Source: Micropterix aruncella
Taxonomy: Eukaryota; Arthropoda; Insecta; Lepidoptera; Micropterigidae
DNA: 64,000 nucleotides
Direction: 5' to 3'
Assembly (NCBI GenBank): GCA_944548615.1
Contig: OX155967.1
Span: 4,747,281-4,811,280 of the forward strand
The position numbers and the translations under genes were made by a program. Below, piece after piece: positions 61,613-64,000 of the stretch; position 1 is the stretch's first letter; each line of letters starts with the position of its first letter. The notes below the pieces were generated by a model, which made no database searches, was not told the DNA's origin, and saw nothing but the letters and a program-made list of their open reading frames with translations.

Positions 61613-61940
61613 TAGAGTTAATATTGATGCATTAGTTAGTGAAAACCCACATCCTCAAATTTCCCACAATGTTTTTTGTAATTTGATATTTTTTTAATAA
61701 ATTAAAATATTTGTGCAAACACGTTTTTTCTTTGCCTATAAAAACTCATACCTATTAAAACTCGCTGATAAAGCTGCGTACGTAGTATTTTATAATACGG
61801 CCCTCCAAATCCGCAAAGTGGCACTTGCCGTTGGACAGCCCTGACTTATATATATGTATATAATCAATGGTAATACATTCAACCTGCTGAATATATAATA
61901 ATCGACCTGTATTATTGCTGTTATTTTCTATAATAAATAC
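61613..61940. other. Unassigned AT-rich intron
   Basis: A 69-codon minus frame (61,755-61,964) is not recognised. Ends at the ATAAATAC 3' junction of the RLE LINE. Confidence 0.4.
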
Positions 61941-64000
61941 AAACGGAGCTGCCATGGAATTCACCGACCGGAGTCGGGCCCATCATAATACTATTTTTTT
62001 TACACTTCTGGGGGGTGAGCAGTGGATTCCGGACTTACGAACCGGCTGTGGTAGGTTTAGGACAGCTGTCTTGCCACATGTGAGCGTTCACCTTGCCACC
62101 CATTCACTCCCCCTTCGAAGCCATAGAATTTGAGATGCGCAAATCGCAGTTTTAGATAATTTTTCTAAGAAAGAGTTGATTATTTTTCTGGAAAGGCCAA
62201 GATCTTTAAAGAGGTGAAATAGAGATTTAGCTGGCAGGCCACGAGCGCCAACTTCCACCGCGTGAAGGTGAACAGTGAAGCCGTTCCGGGTTACGGCATT
62301 TGCAAGATCATGGTATTTATTTAATTTGTACTCGTGGTCTTTTGGGATATTTGATTCCCATGGAACAGTTAATTCTACAATAAGAGCCACCTTCCGAGAT
62401 AGAGAGTAAAGAGTTATATCTGGACGGAGGGCTGTGCATCCGAGACTTTCAGGGAATTTATACTGCTTAGAGACCGAATCAACCTCCAGAATCCAATCTG
62501 TAGCTTTCTCGATTATTGAGAAAGGTTTTGTAGTTAAATGTTTTTTGCCTTTAGAGCCATCCCGCACAAACTGTATTGGGGGTTTGGAGGATACTGTCAA
62601 ACCCTTGTTGGCACGAGCCACTGAGAGACTAATTACCTCGCGAATAACAGCGAGAACTTTGTCATGGCGGTAAGTGTACCGTCCTTGATCTAAGGCCACC
62701 TTGCAGCCAGCTAGAATGTGCCTAGCTGTGCAAGGGGTATTGCTACAGAGGGGACAAGAACTATCCTCGGCAAAGCTCCAACGAGCGAGGTTACTGGGGT
62801 CTGGAAGTGTATGCTGAAAGGCATTCAAATAAAATTTCAGCATCTCTGGCGTCCAGTCATAGAGCATTACCTTCCAGTGCATTGGAGGCGGAATGCAAAA
62901 GTCACCAATTGTTGTCCAATCATTCTGGCATTGAAGGCCAATAGCATGAGCCATACTCTTGCTGTCGTAATCTCCCCGCAAAAGAGACTTCTTCAAGTCC
63001 ACGTCGCTCGTGGTTGTACTGCCATACCCCAGACCAGTGCCATTCTGGCTGATTCCAGTAAGGAACCTTTTGTGGAAGTCTACGCGGGCTTGTAGTTCAT
63101 TTGAATCACTACAGCCACTTATTACGAGCTTCGATATTGCCGGATCTTTGGAATTGCACAGAATCGAATTTTTGGTTATTCTGGAGTTGGCGTAGAGCAG
63201 AGAGGGCAGTTTAAGCGCTAGCCCAAAATTTTGTTTGGACCTGAAGAGAGTCGAGGGGTCAGCTGGTTTGGCTAAGGACAGCCAGGATTTTAAACTAGCT
63301 GTCACCAGTGCATCTAGACGGGACAGTTGGGTTTTGGTAAAATCGTAAATAAGAAAGGGCCATGACAAATGTGACGTTAGATAATTGTCATAGATCCAGG
63401 CCTTACGAGGGCCAGAAATTAGCAAGGCATCTATTTTCGCCAGGCCACTTTTGAAATGCTCTATAACATGATCGCCCGAGACGTCTTTTCCCTGATGGGT
63501 GATTTTTCTGCCGAGGAATTTGAAATGATTGTTTGGGTCTATAAGGGAGATATTAGAGCCCTTATAGACCAATTTGGGGTCATAGGATGTAAATTTTGTG
63601 CCCATGCGGGCGAGTCCAAGGCAAAAACATTTGGAGGGCTTCACTTTTATACAGCCTGACCAGTCGCAGAAAAGCTCCACTTTCTGTAATAGCAGGGAAA
63701 GCTGCTTGGGGCTTCTGGTGATGAAAGTTAGGTCGTCGGCAAAAGCGAGGCACGACGAGGTGTATTGGCCGTCTGTTTTAAAACGGTAGCCCCACTTCCT
63801 GTCAAACTGGCTCAGGCTTTCCAGAAGTATATTAAAAACTATATTAAAAATCGTCGGGGAGAGGCAACAGCCCTGAAATAGTCCAATTGAATATGGTATA
63901 GAGCGGGTAGTCCATTCTTGCGTTTTAACATGGAAAGTCAGACAGTTGTAGTAGGAGGCTACAATGTCACGCACGACTGGTGGGAAGTTGTACCAGCGGA
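61941..64000 (-). mobile_element. RLE-type (R2-like) LINE, youngest copy (a), runs off the window
   Basis: A non-LTR retrotransposon on the minus strand whose 3' end is at about 61,941 (junction AATAAATAC/AAACGGAGC) and whose 5' part lies beyond 64 kb. The ~147-bp 3' UTR ends without a long A run, close to an AT-rich junction. At least six other fragments of the same family lie at 27.9, 33.4, 36.1, 37.0, 38.4 and 39.0 kb. Confidence 0.93.
62088..63998 (-). CDS. RT plus restriction-like endonuclease ORF of the LINE (partial)
   Basis: 636 codons open from the window edge to the stop at 62,088-62,090; no frameshift, so possibly functional. In order: WYNFPPVVRDIVASYY; RT block GLFQGCCLSPTIFN (QGxxLSP); palm CLAFADDLTFI (FADD variant of YxDD); HFKFLGRKI; then a zinc knuckle CPLC-SNTPCTAR-H-ILAG-C (C-x2-C-x8-H-x4-C) about 200 residues before the end; then RPDITLYSLSRKVALIVELT with VPWE, and KLNKYHDLANAV, HAVEVGARGLPAKS. 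RPD...ELT fits the PD-(D/E)xK restriction-like endonuclease that follows the RT in R2/NeSL/Hero-group LINEs. Those enzymes nick target DNA for target-primed reverse transcription. The exact clade is not determined. Confidence 0.9.
   Translation of the reverse strand, partial: RWYNFPPVVRDIVASYYNCLTFHVKTQEWTTRSIPYSIGLFQGCCLSPTIFNIVFNILLESLSQFDRKWGYRFKTDGQYTSSCLAFADDLTFITRSPKQLSLLLQKVELFCDWSGCIKVKPSKCFCLGLARMGTKFTSYDPKLVYKGSNISLIDPNNHFKFLGRKITHQGKDVSGDHVIEHFKSGLAKIDALLISGPRKAWIYDNYLTSHLSWPFLIYDFTKTQLSRLDALVTASLKSWLSLAKPADPSTLFRSKQNFGLALKLPSLLYANSRITKNSILCNSKDPAISKLVISGCSDSNELQARVDFHKRFLTGISQNGTGLGYGSTTTSDVDLKKSLLRGDYDSKSMAHAIGLQCQNDWTTIGDFCIPPPMHWKVMLYDWTPEMLKFYLNAFQHTLPDPSNLARWSFAEDSSCPLCSNTPCTARHILAGCKVALDQGRYTYRHDKVLAVIREVISLSVARANKGLTVSSKPPIQFVRDGSKGKKHLTTKPFSIIEKATDWILEVDSVSKQYKFPESLGCTALRPDITLYSLSRKVALIVELTVPWESNIPKDHEYKLNKYHDLANAVTRNGFTVHLHAVEVGARGLPAKSLFHLFKDLGLSRKIINSFLEKLSKTAICASQILWLRRGSEWVAR

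Overview
The window is a stretch of animal, most probably lepidopteran, chromosome. It holds the middle of one large host gene on the plus strand, with introns packed with transposable elements. The host gene is anillin (scraps/ANLN), the cytokinetic-ring scaffold. Nine exons between about 4.97 and 60.78 kb have consensus splice sites and phases that agree from exon to exon. They translate to about 512 residues ending inside the anillin homology domain (AHD). The first coding exons must lie upstream of the window, and the rest of the AHD and the PH domain downstream. A lepidopteran source is inferred from a 222-bp Lep1-type Helitron (18.0 kb), other short Helitrons, RTE and RNase-H-bearing LINEs, AT-rich introns and abundant TIR/foldback MITEs. 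No rRNA, tRNA, CRISPR or bacterial-type gene was seen.

Layout. 0-4.97 kb: intron with RTE LINE pieces, repeat X, a foldback MITE and a broken mariner that ends about 140 bp before exon A. 4.97-5.21: exon A. 5.2-25.9: a 20.7-kb intron with MITE-P copies, piggyBac-type TTAA elements (one with a cysteine-rich transposase tail), X retroposons, Helitrons, a hAT element with an 8-bp duplication, and RNase-H LINEs. 25.9-29.3: exons B and C, separated by a LINE inserted in another repeat, a TTAA MITE and an RLE-type LINE. 29.3-42.5: a 13-kb intron with nested MITEs and most copies of an RLE-type (R2-like) LINE. 42.5-45.0: exons D and E, with a Helitron starting 22 bp after exon D. 45.0-60.8: exons F, G, H and I among LINE 3' ends, X copies and a PIF/Harbinger derivative. 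61.2-64.0: a LINE fragment and the youngest RLE-type LINE, whose RT-endonuclease frame is still open at the window edge.

Most unusual: (1) repeat X, a roughly 650-670-bp family with 13-17-bp target duplications, no A tail, a conserved GC hairpin near its 3' end and one frame open in several copies; two inverted X copies bracket exon H. (2) At least seven TTAA-bounded insertions, several nested. (3) Two perfect inverted repeats in LINE coding sequence. (4) Two coding-like segments that are not part of the anillin chain: minus strand near 50.6-50.9 kb and plus strand near 41.2-41.5 kb. All family assignments come from reading the sequence only.
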